The notes beneath the pieces were generated by a model, which searched no databases, was not told where the DNA came from, and saw only the letters and a program-made list of their open reading frames with translations. A DNA stretch of 64,000 nt, from contig FOCC01000008.1 in assembly GCA_900110005.1 (NCBI GenBank), positions 16,503-80,502 of the forward strand, read 5' to 3'. Shown here piece by piece: positions 20,733 through 29,071 of the stretch. The position numbers were made by a program, and so were the translations under genes. This DNA is from Ligilactobacillus sp. WC1T17 (GTDB lineage: Bacteria; Bacillota; Bacilli; Lactobacillales; Lactobacillaceae). Positions within the stretch are counted from its first letter, which is position 1. Each line of letters begins with the position of its first letter.

Positions 20733-22016
20733 CTACCTTGTTTAACATTGTTAAAACATTACCGTATCCTCTAAGGATTTGTTCAAAATTTTCAATGATA
20801 ATTTCTTTATAACTGCTATTTAACATAAATGATAAAATTATAGCCATACCTGCACGTATGTCAGGAGCTTGTATTTTATTTCAATACAATTCTTATTATT
20901 AGTATGGCCCACTATACCTTTATTTAGTATATCAAGACTTATACCCATACTATTTAAAGGTGGAATATGAGAATACCTTTCGTTATAGGTATAATCAACT
21001 ATCAAGCTTTCAATATTTTTCGTAGCTAAGAAACTAGTGATTATAGGGTTTAAATCGGTTATCATATCTGGATATTGATCAAAGCGGACAACTAGTGGAT
21101 GTTCAATTATATCAATATCTTTTTTGATTAATTTAACGCTTCTTTGGTCATCAATCAATTTGATACCAATTTTTTTCAGAAATTCAATTTGAGAATTAAT
21201 AAAGCAATTTGTAGTTATCCCTTTGAGAGATAGAGTGTCTAATATATTGTAGTTTAACAAAATATAGGACATCGCCATTGTTGTATCGGGACACAAGGAA
21301 TATTCGCAGTTCTTGAAAATTATCTTATCAACCTTCCTAATAATAAGGTGATTATGCTTAACATAGTATGTCCTATTTGTTGATAAGGAAAGAAAAGATA
21401 GCATTTCTTTAACAGAACTTTCTTTTGGAAATCCATAGATACTAATTTCACCAGGATATGAGTATGCCATTAGTAAGGAATTAAAGAATACACCTATACT
21501 TGATGTGCAACCTGTATAACAATTACAATTAATTTTTGGTGGCAACGTTGACAGTCTATTGGCTATATAGTAGTTATTGCTTGCAGAATATTCCAAAGTG
21601 GCTATTTCTTTCAACAAATTAAGGTGTGCGTCAATCGGTCTTTCGGAAAAGGTGCATCCTCCTGGCTTGCAAAATTCAAGGAAACCATTTCTGAGTACTA
21701 AACTAGAGATCATACCAATACTTGCTCTACTTACTTTATTTAATGGCGAAAGATCTTTTATTGATTTTAGAGATATAATTTCTAGAGACCTATCTTCTTT
21801 GTCAATATGAATTTTACCTATGTTATTTTTTTCTATAAAGTTTACAATACGAAAAAAGTCTAGGCAAAAAGGGATGTTCTTTATACGAATTCTTCTATTT
21901 GTTACGAAAAGAGATTGCAATAGAATATGTACGGAAGATATTTTATCTCCCTCTATTCGTATCTTTTTCTCACGTCCATCTGCTATAGAATTATTTTTAA
22001 TTAATTTTATTTTCAT
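20707..22016 (-). pseudogene. MurA-like enolpyruvyl transferase gene with a one-base frameshift
   Basis: Minus-strand frame of 392 aa from ATG 22016 (1179 nt) related to UDP-GlcNAc enolpyruvyl transferase: GDK near the N-terminus (lysine of the active site; the next residue is Ile, not Asn), GGCTFSERPIDAHL (the catalytic-cysteine loop, normally GGCAIGxRPxDLHL), TDLNPI (catalytic aspartate) and ERYSHIPPLNSMG. The frame ends early at 20838; with one base added in the AAAA near 20877 it continues as IQAPDIRAGMA to RGYGNVL, the standard MurA C-terminus, stopping at 20707, about 436 aa. Overall divergence and context argue against a housekeeping MurA. Enolpyruvyl transferases outside cell-wall synthesis are known in nucleoside antibiotic pathways (NikO). 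A promoter TTGACT-16-TAAAAT lies upstream. Confidence 0.78.
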
Positions 22017-22034
22017 AATAAGCCTCTTTTTAAC

Positions 22035-22062
22035 TTGAATAATAAGATGAAAATGATATAAT
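22035..22062 (+). promoter_or_regulatory. Plus-strand promoter of the ATP-grasp operon
   Basis: TTGAAT (22035-22040), 16-bp spacer, TATAAT (22057-22062). It lies in the 169-bp divergent gap and would give a leader of about 115 nt before the MFS gene. Confidence 0.6.
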
Positions 22063-22089
22063 TATGAGCGCTTGATTAATACAAATGAT

Positions 22090-22117
22090 ATTTTAACACT
22101 GCCAAAGATAAAGTCAA
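22090..22117 (-). promoter_or_regulatory. Minus-strand promoter of the MurA-like/GSCFA operon
   Basis: On the minus strand TTGACT (22117-22112), 16-bp spacer, TAAAAT (22095-22090). It overlaps the expected leader of the divergent operon, so the two units could be co-regulated or compete. Confidence 0.65.
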
Positions 22118-22185
22118 CACAATTATTTCACATTAACGAAATAATCGTGACTTTCCGAGAATAATTTCTATTTATTGAAGGTGAT

Positions 22186-23358
22186 ATGGTGGAAAAAGCA
22201 TTACTGTCGTCGAAAACAATTTCGACGGCCGGGACATTATTTTTTAATGCAGTGATTGATTTGTGGGTCGTCCAGATATTTGGTTCAGCCAAAATATTGG
22301 GGAATACAATGGCATTCACGACGCTTGCAGCAGCGATTTGTTCATTTATTGGCGGATACTTAGCGGACAGCTCATTTAGGCTGCGGGTTTTGATCATGAT
22401 AAATGCAGTATCTTCTTTGGTATGCGGCATTGCATTTTTAGAGCATAAACAGCTGATTGGCAACCCACTGACGGTCTATTTGCTGGTATTTCTTTTGAAC
22501 ATCGGCAGCTATCTCAGTTCGCCGCTTTTTAAGACCATCACGTCAATCAGCGTTGAGAAGACACGAATAGTTGCATTCAATCGAAGCATAACTTTTGCAT
22601 CTCAGCTTTGTACGGTTTTGATTCCGCCAGCAGCAACGTGGCTTTTTGCAAAAAAGCTTATCGGCTTGGAAGGTGCGTTGCTTTTAAACGGATTATCGTT
22701 TGTTTTATGTGCCTTGTTGATGGTTGGTTTGCGGAAAGCTGATGGTGTAAAAACGGCCGGAAATTCGAACGGGTATCTCGGAACCATAAAATTGATTAAA
22801 AACAGCGGACCGATGCTGTTTATGGCCTTGTCAGGCTTCATTCTTAATTTTTTCCTGTCGGGAATCAATGTTTGGCTGCCTTATTTTACGACCAAAATCT
22901 TGCATAATGCTTCCGCTTACGGTGTTGCAATTTCATGTCAGGCTGTTGGAGGCATAATCGGTGCTTTGTCGATCAAGAAAATCAAGCTGGATACTTCGCT
23001 AAGGGTTGAACGACTCGGCTTGGTCATTTCGTGCGGGTTGCTTATGGCGATGTTGTTTGCCATTTCAGCTCCAGCGCTCATTTTGGCAATGTTCTTTTTG
23101 GCCGCAATCATAACAAGGTATAATATTGCACTTCAAAGTTTGATCCAAACGCACGTTGAACAAAAATATATCGGTAAAACGTTTTCGACGACGTATTTGA
23201 TTGCCAATCTGGCTTTGCCAATCGCATCATTTTTGTTTGGGCATCTGCTTGATTTTTCATGGAAGTGGTTATTGGTAGTTGTCGCGCTTGGACTATCAAG
23301 TATGAATCTTCTTTGGATCATAATGAAAAAAAGAATCATCATAAGAAATATAGAGTAG
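22186..23358 (+). CDS. Major facilitator superfamily exporter
   Basis: 390 aa, about twelve hydrophobic segments in two halves with a cytoplasmic loop near residue 190. The N-terminal half has the loop 2-3 motif GGYLADSSFRLR (a variant of GxxxDRxGRR), as in drug:proton antiporters of the DHA3/MefA-like type. SD AAGGTG before ATG 22186. It is the first gene of a four-gene operon: the next gene starts 12 nt after its stop. Being upstream of two ATP-grasp ligases, it is best explained as the exporter or self-resistance pump for their product; specificity is inference. Confidence 0.82.
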   Translation: MVEKALLSSKTISTAGTLFFNAVIDLWVVQIFGSAKILGNTMAFTTLAAAICSFIGGYLADSSFRLRVLIMINAVSSLVCGIAFLEHKQLIGNPLTVYLLVFLLNIGSYLSSPLFKTITSISVEKTRIVAFNRSITFASQLCTVLIPPAATWLFAKKLIGLEGALLLNGLSFVLCALLMVGLRKADGVKTAGNSNGYLGTIKLIKNSGPMLFMALSGFILNFFLSGINVWLPYFTTKILHNASAYGVAISCQAVGGIIGALSIKKIKLDTSLRVERLGLVISCGLLMAMLFAISAPALILAMFFLAAIITRYNIALQSLIQTHVEQKYIGKTFSTTYLIANLALPIASFLFGHLLDFSWKWLLVVVALGLSSMNLLWIIMKKRIIIRNIE

Positions 23359-23369
23359 GGGGATATACA

Positions 23370-24626
23370 ATGCATGTTTTAATAATTTCACCGCTAAGAG
23401 AAGGATATATGAATCTTTGTGGCTGGTTGGACGGACTCAAAAGCGAGCGGGTTACGATCCTGACTCAAACAAAATATGAAAACAACATGAATAAGATGCT
23501 GAAATTGAATAATCAGGATGAATTTTGCCAAGTGAAGTCAATTGAAGCATTTACTGATGACAACGTTATTTGGAACGGGCTTAAAATCAATCGCGAAAAT
23601 AAGATTGACATTGTTTTCGCATACACGGAAGAGATGATTCTGCCTGCAGCTCGGTTGCGTGAAGAATTGGGAATCAATGGTCAGAGCGTTAAAAGCGCAA
23701 AAGCTTTTCGAGATAAATGGACAATGTATGAAACGCTTTGTTCGAGCGAATTGTCGCTAAACGTTCCGCAGACGTTTAAAGTTGAAGGAATCGAGGACGT
23801 TTTGAAACTGGAAGATAAATTTCCAGTGGTTTTAAAACCGCGTTTTGGAGCCGGATCGGTAGATACGTTCGTAATCAAAAAAACTGATGAATTGGGTGAT
23901 TTGACCAGTAAGGCCGACCTTTCGAATTATATCGCGCAAACCTTTGTCGAAGGCGATGTCTACCACATTGACGCGTTGGTTTTGGATAACGAAATCAAAT
24001 ATTCGGTCGTTTCAAAGTACTTCAATACTCCGCTCTGTTATCAGGATCAAAAATCGATTGCAAGCATTCAGATTGAGCAGACATCAAAAATCGCCTTGGA
24101 TTTGAAAAAACTGACTGAAGACGTTTTGCGTGCGATGCCAACGCCCCAAAGCACAATCGTCCATTTGGAAGCATTTCATGATGGGAAAAAAGCAACTTTT
24201 CTTGAAGTCGGATCAAGAATCGGCGGTGGAAGGATCAATCAAGAGTTCGTGTACAATTTAGGAATCGATCCTGACAAAATTTTGTTGGAACACATGACGG
24301 GTCATGATTCTTCAAATGAATTCTTGAAAGAAATTGATGGAAAACTTTCGAAAAGACGCTGCGGTTTTGTTTTAACGGCACCGGGAAAAGGGGTGCTGAC
24401 AAAGCTTCCGCCGCAATCGTTGTTTGACGTGCCTTCAAAAAATGCATATGATTACTATATTTATGGACGTACGGGCAGAAAATACGATTACGGACATTCA
24501 AGCGTTGACGCGATTGCTGCCGTCTCCGTATTTGGTAAAACGACTGATGGAATTTTGCGCGAATTAAGGAAAATCAACGAATGGGTTGATTTTAGCAGTG
24601 CTTATGAAGAGGAAGAGAAAAAGTGA
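23370..24626 (+). CDS. ATP-grasp ligase 1
   Basis: 418 aa from ATG 23370 (TAGGGGG site upstream; the longer frame would overlap the exporter gene by 100 nt). ATP-grasp fold: central FPVVLKPRFGAGSVDT (about residues 150-165, ATP-binding lysine and glycine loop), QTFVEGDVYHID (adenine-contacting strand and substrate loop) and FLEVGSRIGGGRIN (about 277-290, Mg-binding Glu and Asn). The closest general type is carboxylate-amine ligases that join amino acids or small acids (BacD/carnosine-synthase-like) through an acyl phosphate. The following gene overlaps by 4 nt. Substrates are unknown. Confidence 0.82.
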   Translation: MHVLIISPLREGYMNLCGWLDGLKSERVTILTQTKYENNMNKMLKLNNQDEFCQVKSIEAFTDDNVIWNGLKINRENKIDIVFAYTEEMILPAARLREELGINGQSVKSAKAFRDKWTMYETLCSSELSLNVPQTFKVEGIEDVLKLEDKFPVVLKPRFGAGSVDTFVIKKTDELGDLTSKADLSNYIAQTFVEGDVYHIDALVLDNEIKYSVVSKYFNTPLCYQDQKSIASIQIEQTSKIALDLKKLTEDVLRAMPTPQSTIVHLEAFHDGKKATFLEVGSRIGGGRINQEFVYNLGIDPDKILLEHMTGHDSSNEFLKEIDGKLSKRRCGFVLTAPGKGVLTKLPPQSLFDVPSKNAYDYYIYGRTGRKYDYGHSSVDAIAAVSVFGKTTDGILRELRKINEWVDFSSAYEEEEKK

Positions 24627-25792
24627 AAATATTTGTTTATACATATTCACCGACTACAATCGGGTTTAATCCTGATTTTGACGGATATGTCATCACGACG
24701 GCCAATGCTTTTGAGAGGTACTTGAAACTAGGCTTTTTGAAAGAAAAGATCGAAATTGCAGAAAGCATAGATTTCAAACACGTTTTCAGGATTGTCCAAG
24801 ATCTGGTTGAAAAGTTTTCGGATTTTGATGAAGTTTTTACGCTCAAGGAAAATGATATTGAATGGATCGATGTAATCAATGATTATTTTTTTGGCGAAAA
24901 AAACAAGCCGACTTTGGCATTGTTTAAGGACAAATACTATATGCGTTCCGTGCTTCAAGGAAAAATCGAGCAACCTGATTTTGTTGCGATGACACCGGAA
25001 ATTTCAGCTGAAAAAGTTCCGGAAAAGGGCGTAATCAAGCCGAGAAGAGCAGAGGCGTCGCTTGGGGTCGATTTTTATACGAATCAGTTTGAGTTTGAAC
25101 GGACAAGGGCAAATCTTGCGGCGGATGACGAGCTTATTTTGGAAGAAGCGGTTGATTATGATGTAATGTTTACTTGTGACGGCGTTTTTTATCAGAACGA
25201 ATTGATTCAATTCTTCTCCAATCAATATTCGAACAAGGTTTCAAATTGCGATATTGAAAAATACACGATAATCCACACGAATGAGAATTATTGGAAAAAT
25301 CCTTCATTAATATCAAGGTTGAAAGAAGATACCGCAGAAGTTTTAAAAATATTGACCAACGGTAAGGGAACGATTGCGTTTCATATGGAATGGTTCTATA
25401 ATTCCGTCACGGATGTGCTGACGTTTTGTGAAGTCGGAGCGCGCTTTGGGGGATGGCATATTCCGGAAATAGTGGAACTAGCTTTTGGCCAGGACTATCG
25501 CAAAAACTACTGGGAGTTGAAAAACGGAAAACAATCTTTGAAAATGAAGCAAATCCCGCAGCCAAAGCAAGCCGCAGCAGTTGTCGGAATATATGCCAAC
25601 CATACGGCAATTCCCGAAAACATGGGAAAACTGCTTGGAGCAAGATTCAAGTGCATCCAGTACGGAAGTTCATCAAAGAAAGGCGCAACGGGAAATTCTG
25701 ACCTGTTGTGTTTGATCATGTTTGCAGAAGCCGACATTGAAAGCATCTATCGAACATCAGAAAAAATTGGCAAAATGATTGAGGAGGCATAG
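24623..25792 (+). CDS. ATP-grasp ligase 2
   Basis: 389 aa, GTG start overlapping the previous stop in GTGA. Second ATP-grasp enzyme, with VIKPRRAEASLGVDF (lysine and loop, about 138-152), ELILEEAVDYDVMF, and FCEVGARFGGWHIPEI (about 275-290, metal-binding Glu; the usual Asn is replaced by Pro or Ile). Only loosely similar to ligase 1, so it probably makes a different bond rather than being a recent duplicate. Tight overlap on both sides indicates coupled translation with ligase 1 and the synthetase-like gene. Confidence 0.78.
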   Translation: MKIFVYTYSPTTIGFNPDFDGYVITTANAFERYLKLGFLKEKIEIAESIDFKHVFRIVQDLVEKFSDFDEVFTLKENDIEWIDVINDYFFGEKNKPTLALFKDKYYMRSVLQGKIEQPDFVAMTPEISAEKVPEKGVIKPRRAEASLGVDFYTNQFEFERTRANLAADDELILEEAVDYDVMFTCDGVFYQNELIQFFSNQYSNKVSNCDIEKYTIIHTNENYWKNPSLISRLKEDTAEVLKILTNGKGTIAFHMEWFYNSVTDVLTFCEVGARFGGWHIPEIVELAFGQDYRKNYWELKNGKQSLKMKQIPQPKQAAAVVGIYANHTAIPENMGKLLGARFKCIQYGSSSKKGATGNSDLLCLIMFAEADIESIYRTSEKIGKMIEEA

Positions 25793-25794
25793 AT

Positions 25795-26943
25795 TTGTTT
25801 AACGAATTGTTTGAAAAGTGGTGCATCAATCAAGGGTACGTTGAATTGGCCCCCAGTCCTTTGATAAGAAATGATAATCACTTGTTTACATTTTCTCCAT
25901 TTGAAGATTTGGAAGATAACTATCTTGAAGAAAAGCGCTTTAAAGGCTTTAAGGTTCAGGATTGTTTTCGCAACGTTTTTCCGCAAAATTTGGTCAATCC
26001 CTTGTCGACGCCTTTGCAGAAGCTGGTCAGCATCCATGATTTTTCGTTCTCCGCCAGCTTGGGTGAATTGAAAAATTGCGTAAATGGTTTTTTGATTGAC
26101 GAATTAGGACTTAATGAAACTGACGTCTACTATATTATTCCGGATGACGCAAGCGTGGTCGCATTATTTGGCGACAATCAGATTCCTGAAGAAAAAACGA
26201 TCGTCATTGATAAAAACAGACTTGTCTGCAAGCTTCCTTTTGACGGGATTCATTACTATATCAAGGTGATTTATGCTTATAAGGGCGGCGTGGTTACCGT
26301 TGCGAACTTCGTTTTGGTCAATTATCAAAAGAAAAACTTTCAGCTTGACAGCGTGATTTATCCTGAAAGAATCAAAATGATCATGGATGATGGTGATTTT
26401 CTTTATGATTTGAAGATTTATGAAAACTGCAGAGATGAATTTCTCATAAAGATTATTGATGACAAAAGGACGTTTAACTTTGTCTTAGGCAATCTGAATG
26501 CGATTGATCATTTACGAAGGCTTGTTTTTGAGAGCAACAATAAGCAGGGGTACACGCTCAAACGACTTGAAAAAGAACTCTTCCAAGAATGTCTGACAAA
26601 GGAAATCGACTTTGAACAGATGATGACCGTTTTTTGTCAAAACGGAGTCGTTGACGGAAACTGCCGGGATTATCTCAGCGAACGTGAGAAAAAATTCGTT
26701 AAAAACAAAAGACAGTGCCTGCGAACGCTTAAGAAGAGATTGAGATCGGTCAAAATCGTTGATGAGACTTTATTCAACAGCCTTCACGGTGAACTTGGAT
26801 GTACCAAAGAAGACGTAATTTCAACTTGTGAAACGTTGGGCATTAAAAACGAAATAAAAAAGGAAACGATTCAACAACGTTTTGCCTTTTACTATGAAAA
26901 ATCAAAAAATACGATGACCGACCCTAAAAATCAGTATTGCTAA
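25795..26943 (+). CDS. Alanyl-tRNA-synthetase-like catalytic-domain protein
   Basis: 382 aa, TTG start 2 nt after the previous stop with a GAGGAGG site. The first 120 residues align by eye with the AlaRS class II catalytic core: PSPLIRNDNHLFTFSP, the motif-2 region KVQDCFRN (normally QKCIR), and FSFSASLGELKNC followed by LGLNETDVYYI (normally GNFSFGDYF then LTxxLGL). Around residue 240 NAIDHLRRLVFE takes the place of the IDTGxGLER motif 3, losing its glycines. No editing or C-Ala domain (AlaRS is about 880 aa). Could activate an amino acid for the neighbouring ligases, or bind substrate without catalysis. A true AlaRS should be elsewhere in the genome. Confidence 0.7.
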   Translation: MFNELFEKWCINQGYVELAPSPLIRNDNHLFTFSPFEDLEDNYLEEKRFKGFKVQDCFRNVFPQNLVNPLSTPLQKLVSIHDFSFSASLGELKNCVNGFLIDELGLNETDVYYIIPDDASVVALFGDNQIPEEKTIVIDKNRLVCKLPFDGIHYYIKVIYAYKGGVVTVANFVLVNYQKKNFQLDSVIYPERIKMIMDDGDFLYDLKIYENCRDEFLIKIIDDKRTFNFVLGNLNAIDHLRRLVFESNNKQGYTLKRLEKELFQECLTKEIDFEQMMTVFCQNGVVDGNCRDYLSEREKKFVKNKRQCLRTLKKRLRSVKIVDETLFNSLHGELGCTKEDVISTCETLGIKNEIKKETIQQRFAFYYEKSKNTMTDPKNQYC

Positions 26944-27131
26944 AAAGAGGTTGGGAAAAAAGTCCCGTTTCTTACTTGAATTAAATGAAATACCGAATGA
27001 AAGCGGTCGATTTTCGGCTAACTTCGTTCGGATTTCTTAAATACAGTGCTGCTCAACCAATCTTATTTAAATTTACCGCCAAACTATTTTTAGTCATTTC
27101 CATCATGAAAGGCGATCGTCATGTATACACA

Positions 27132-27177
27132 AAAAACCGGATCAGACTTGCGATTGATTGCAAGTCATCCGGTTTTT
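27132..27177. terminator. Long bidirectional terminator hairpin
   Basis: Outer stem AAAAACCGGAT (27132-27142) / ATCCGGTTTTT (27167-27177) and inner stem GACTTGC (27145-27151) / GCAAGTC (27160-27166), all perfect, with an 8-nt loop and a 2-nt bulge. Works on either strand and separates the island from the converging hydrolase gene. Confidence 0.85.
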
Positions 27178-27210
27178 CAATTTGAGATATAGTTTTGTTT
27201 CGCATGATCT

Positions 27211-27228
27211 TTTCTACATATGTAGAAA
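27211..27228. repeat. 18-bp perfect palindrome
   Basis: TTTCTACATATGTAGAAA reads the same on both strands. It lies 27 bp from the 3' end of the hydrolase gene, so it is not an obvious promoter operator; it could be a regulator site or a relic of a mobile element. Confidence 0.7.
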
Positions 27229-27254
27229 GAGGGCTGAGCACTGTATTTGACAGG

Positions 27255-27800
27255 TCAGACAATCGTTGCGCCGAGGCAGTTCTTAAAATGATTCAGGGCC
27301 CATTCATGACCGGCCTGATCAAAGCTTGCAACGGCATCTTTTGGAATCGTCAAAGAATAATTTAGGTTGTAAGCAGCAATTGCCGTGTGGAGTACGCAGA
27401 TGTCGGTGCAAACACCGCTGAGCCATAAATCGGTAATTCCGCGAGAACGCAAGTAGTTATCGAGATTCGTATTTTGAAAACTGGAGTAGCGGTTTTTAGC
27501 GAATTGGTAAACTGAAGGTGAGTCTTGGTAGGCTTTAAACCACGTATTTAAGTTACCGTATAATTCGTGCCCCCAGGTGTCTGCAATATTGTGGGGTGGG
27601 AACAACTTAGTTTCAGGGTGATAAGGATCATTGAGATGGTGAGTGTCAGTGGGGAAAATGACACAGTCGCCATTGGTATGAAATTCATTGGCTAAGTCAA
27701 CCAATGTTGATTCAATAGCTTGACCGGCTTTTCCACAAGTCAGGGCGCCTTTATCGTCGACAAAATCATTAGTGTAATCAATAATGAGCAGTGCTTTCAT
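27255..27800 (-). CDS. pncA: Nicotinamidase / cysteine hydrolase (isochorismatase family)
   Basis: 181 aa. Catalytic triad of the family is visible: Asp8 in LLIIDYTNDF, a lysine in FAKNRYSSF (about 102), and the cysteine in GVCTDICVLHTA (second Cys, about 136, after the usual cis-peptide VC). Metal-site DTHH and a further H are at about 52-70 (PTDTHHLNDPYHPE). This fits PncA, which converts nicotinamide to nicotinate for NAD salvage; lactobacilli depend on this salvage. Minus strand, AAGGAGG site before ATG. Other members of the family hydrolyse different amides, so the substrate is probable, not proven. Confidence 0.85.
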   Translation of the reverse strand: MKALLIIDYTNDFVDDKGALTCGKAGQAIESTLVDLANEFHTNGDCVIFPTDTHHLNDPYHPETKLFPPHNIADTWGHELYGNLNTWFKAYQDSPSVYQFAKNRYSSFQNTNLDNYLRSRGITDLWLSGVCTDICVLHTAIAAYNLNYSLTIPKDAVASFDQAGHEWALNHFKNCLGATIV

Positions 27801-27887
27801 AAAATTCCTCCTTATATACTGAATAAATTATAAAACATGACGAATCAAAAATAAAAGGTGAAATAAATTCGCTTTCAAAAAAAGTTT

Positions 27888-27917
27888 TTGCTTGCTTTGC
27901 TGGAATGTTTGTAATAT
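27888..27917 (+). promoter_or_regulatory. Promoter of the S10-spc-alpha superoperon
   Basis: TTGCTT (27888-27893), 18-bp spacer, TAATAT (27912-27917), leading to a leader of about 160 nt. Position immediately before rpsJ and absence of another promoter before 39 kb, apart from secY/adk, fit a long ribosomal transcript. Confidence 0.65.
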
Positions 27918-27989
27918 CATAGAAAGGTACCTGTGCAAGGGACGGGTATAGATTTAGTTGTTAAACTTTTTTAAATGAGCTATGATGTG

Positions 27990-28060
27990 AAAGGTTGCGA
28001 CACACCCGGCCGCTTTGCCACAGGTGTGGCGGTAATTTTCACGGAGCTAGTCTTGTTTTT
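27990..28060 (+). promoter_or_regulatory. rpsJ leader hairpin
   Basis: A GC-rich stem pairs ACACACC with GGTGTGG, with CCGC/GCGG pairing possible, between about 28000 and 28032, followed by a short T-rich region before GGGAGGT. The position is where L4-type feedback leaders occur in S10 operons; mechanism here is inference. Confidence 0.5.
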
Positions 28061-28084
28061 AAAATAGACGAGGGAGGTAACATA

Positions 28085-28393
28085 ATGGCAAAACAAAAGA
28101 TTCGTATTCGTTTGAAGGCATACGAACACCGCATTTTAGATCAATCTGCTGACAAGATTGTTGAAACAGCAAAGAGAACAGGTGCTCAAATTTCTGGTCC
28201 TATTCCATTACCAACAGAACGCACACTTTACACAGTGCTCCGTTCACCACACAAGCACAAAGATTCTCGTGAACAATTCGAAATGCGCACACATAAGCGT
28301 TTGATCGATATCGTAAATCCAACACCAAAGACAGTTGACTCACTTATGAAGCTCGACTTGCCATCAGGCGTTGATATCGAAATCAAATTATAA
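28085..28393 (+). CDS. rpsJ: Ribosomal protein S10
   Basis: 102 aa from ATG 28085 (GGGAGGT 7 nt upstream; the longer frame extends into the leader). The family start [15 protein letters not shown] and the central loop with [17 protein letters not shown] are intact. Part of the 30S head and, as NusE, of antitermination complexes. First gene of the S10 operon. Confidence 0.98.
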   Translation: MAKQKIRIRLKAYEHRILDQSADKIVETAKRTGAQISGPIPLPTERTLYTVLRSPHKHKDSREQFEMRTHKRLIDIVNPTPKTVDSLMKLDLPSGVDIEIKL

Positions 28394-28425
28394 TTTAAAA
28401 TCATAAAATAATTGGAGGTGTACTC

Positions 28426-29046
28426 ATGACCACTAAAGGAATCTTAGGAAAAAAGGTAGGTATGACGCAAGTCTTTACTGAAAACGGCGAATTAGTTCCT
28501 GTAACTGTCGTTGAAGTTGGTACAAACGTTGTCTTGCAAGTTAAGACTGTTGAATCAGACGGTTACAACGCAATCCAACTTGGTTTTGATGACCAACGTA
28601 AAGTTAACGTTACAAAACCTGCCCAAGGTCATGCAGATAAAGCAAATACTAATCCTAAGCGCTTCGTTCGTGAAATCCGCGATGTGCTTGGCGATTACAA
28701 AGTCGGTGACGAAATCAAGGCAGACTTGTTTGAAGCAGGCGATGTCGTAGATGTAACAGGTACGTCCAAAGGACATGGTTTCCAAGGCTCAATCAAGAAG
28801 AACGGTCAACATCGTGGCCCTATGGCTCACGGTTCTCGTTACCACCGTCGTCCTGGTTCAATGGGTGTTATCATTAACCGTGTTATGAAAGGCAAGTTAT
28901 TGCCAGGTCGTATGGGTGGCAACCGAGTAACAATCCAAAACTTGGATATTGTTAAAGCTGATACAGAAAATGGTGTACTTTTGATCAAGGGTAACGTTCC
29001 AGGCGCTAACAAGTCATACGTTACAATCAAGAGTACAGTTAAATAA
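28426..29046 (+). CDS. rplC: Ribosomal protein L3
   Basis: 206 aa; starts [15 protein letters not shown] and has the conserved [10 protein letters not shown] and [13 protein letters not shown] loop that reaches the peptidyl transferase centre. GGAGGTG site, 32 nt after rpsJ. Confidence 0.98.
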   Translation: MTTKGILGKKVGMTQVFTENGELVPVTVVEVGTNVVLQVKTVESDGYNAIQLGFDDQRKVNVTKPAQGHADKANTNPKRFVREIRDVLGDYKVGDEIKADLFEAGDVVDVTGTSKGHGFQGSIKKNGQHRGPMAHGSRYHRRPGSMGVIINRVMKGKLLPGRMGGNRVTIQNLDIVKADTENGVLLIKGNVPGANKSYVTIKSTVK

Positions 29047-29071
29047 TTAGAGGAAGGGAGGAAAAATAAAC

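Larger units (their letters stand above)
26944..27254. other. Intergenic region at the right edge of the accessory island
   Basis: No convincing gene. It contains a GGGA/TCCC hairpin shortly after the synthetase-like stop (about 26953-26966), a long perfect hairpin (27132-27177) and an 18-bp perfect palindrome (27211-27228). A 66-codon frame across the hairpin has no ribosome site and no recognisable product. Confidence 0.6.

Noticed and set aside
20500-20890. Programmed ribosomal frameshifting in the MurA-like and GSCFA genes
   Set aside because: No slippery heptamer of the X XXY YYZ type and no obvious stimulatory structure at either site; a simple one-base loss explains both.
20707-22016. 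Housekeeping MurA
   Set aside because: Too divergent, frameshifted, and located in an accessory island; lactobacilli normally carry murA genes elsewhere.
22035-22062. Operator search in the divergent gap of the island
   Set aside because: No clear inverted repeat was found besides the two promoters, so no regulator site is claimed.
26985-27185. 66-codon frame after the synthetase-like gene
   Set aside because: It runs through a perfect terminator hairpin and has no ribosome site.
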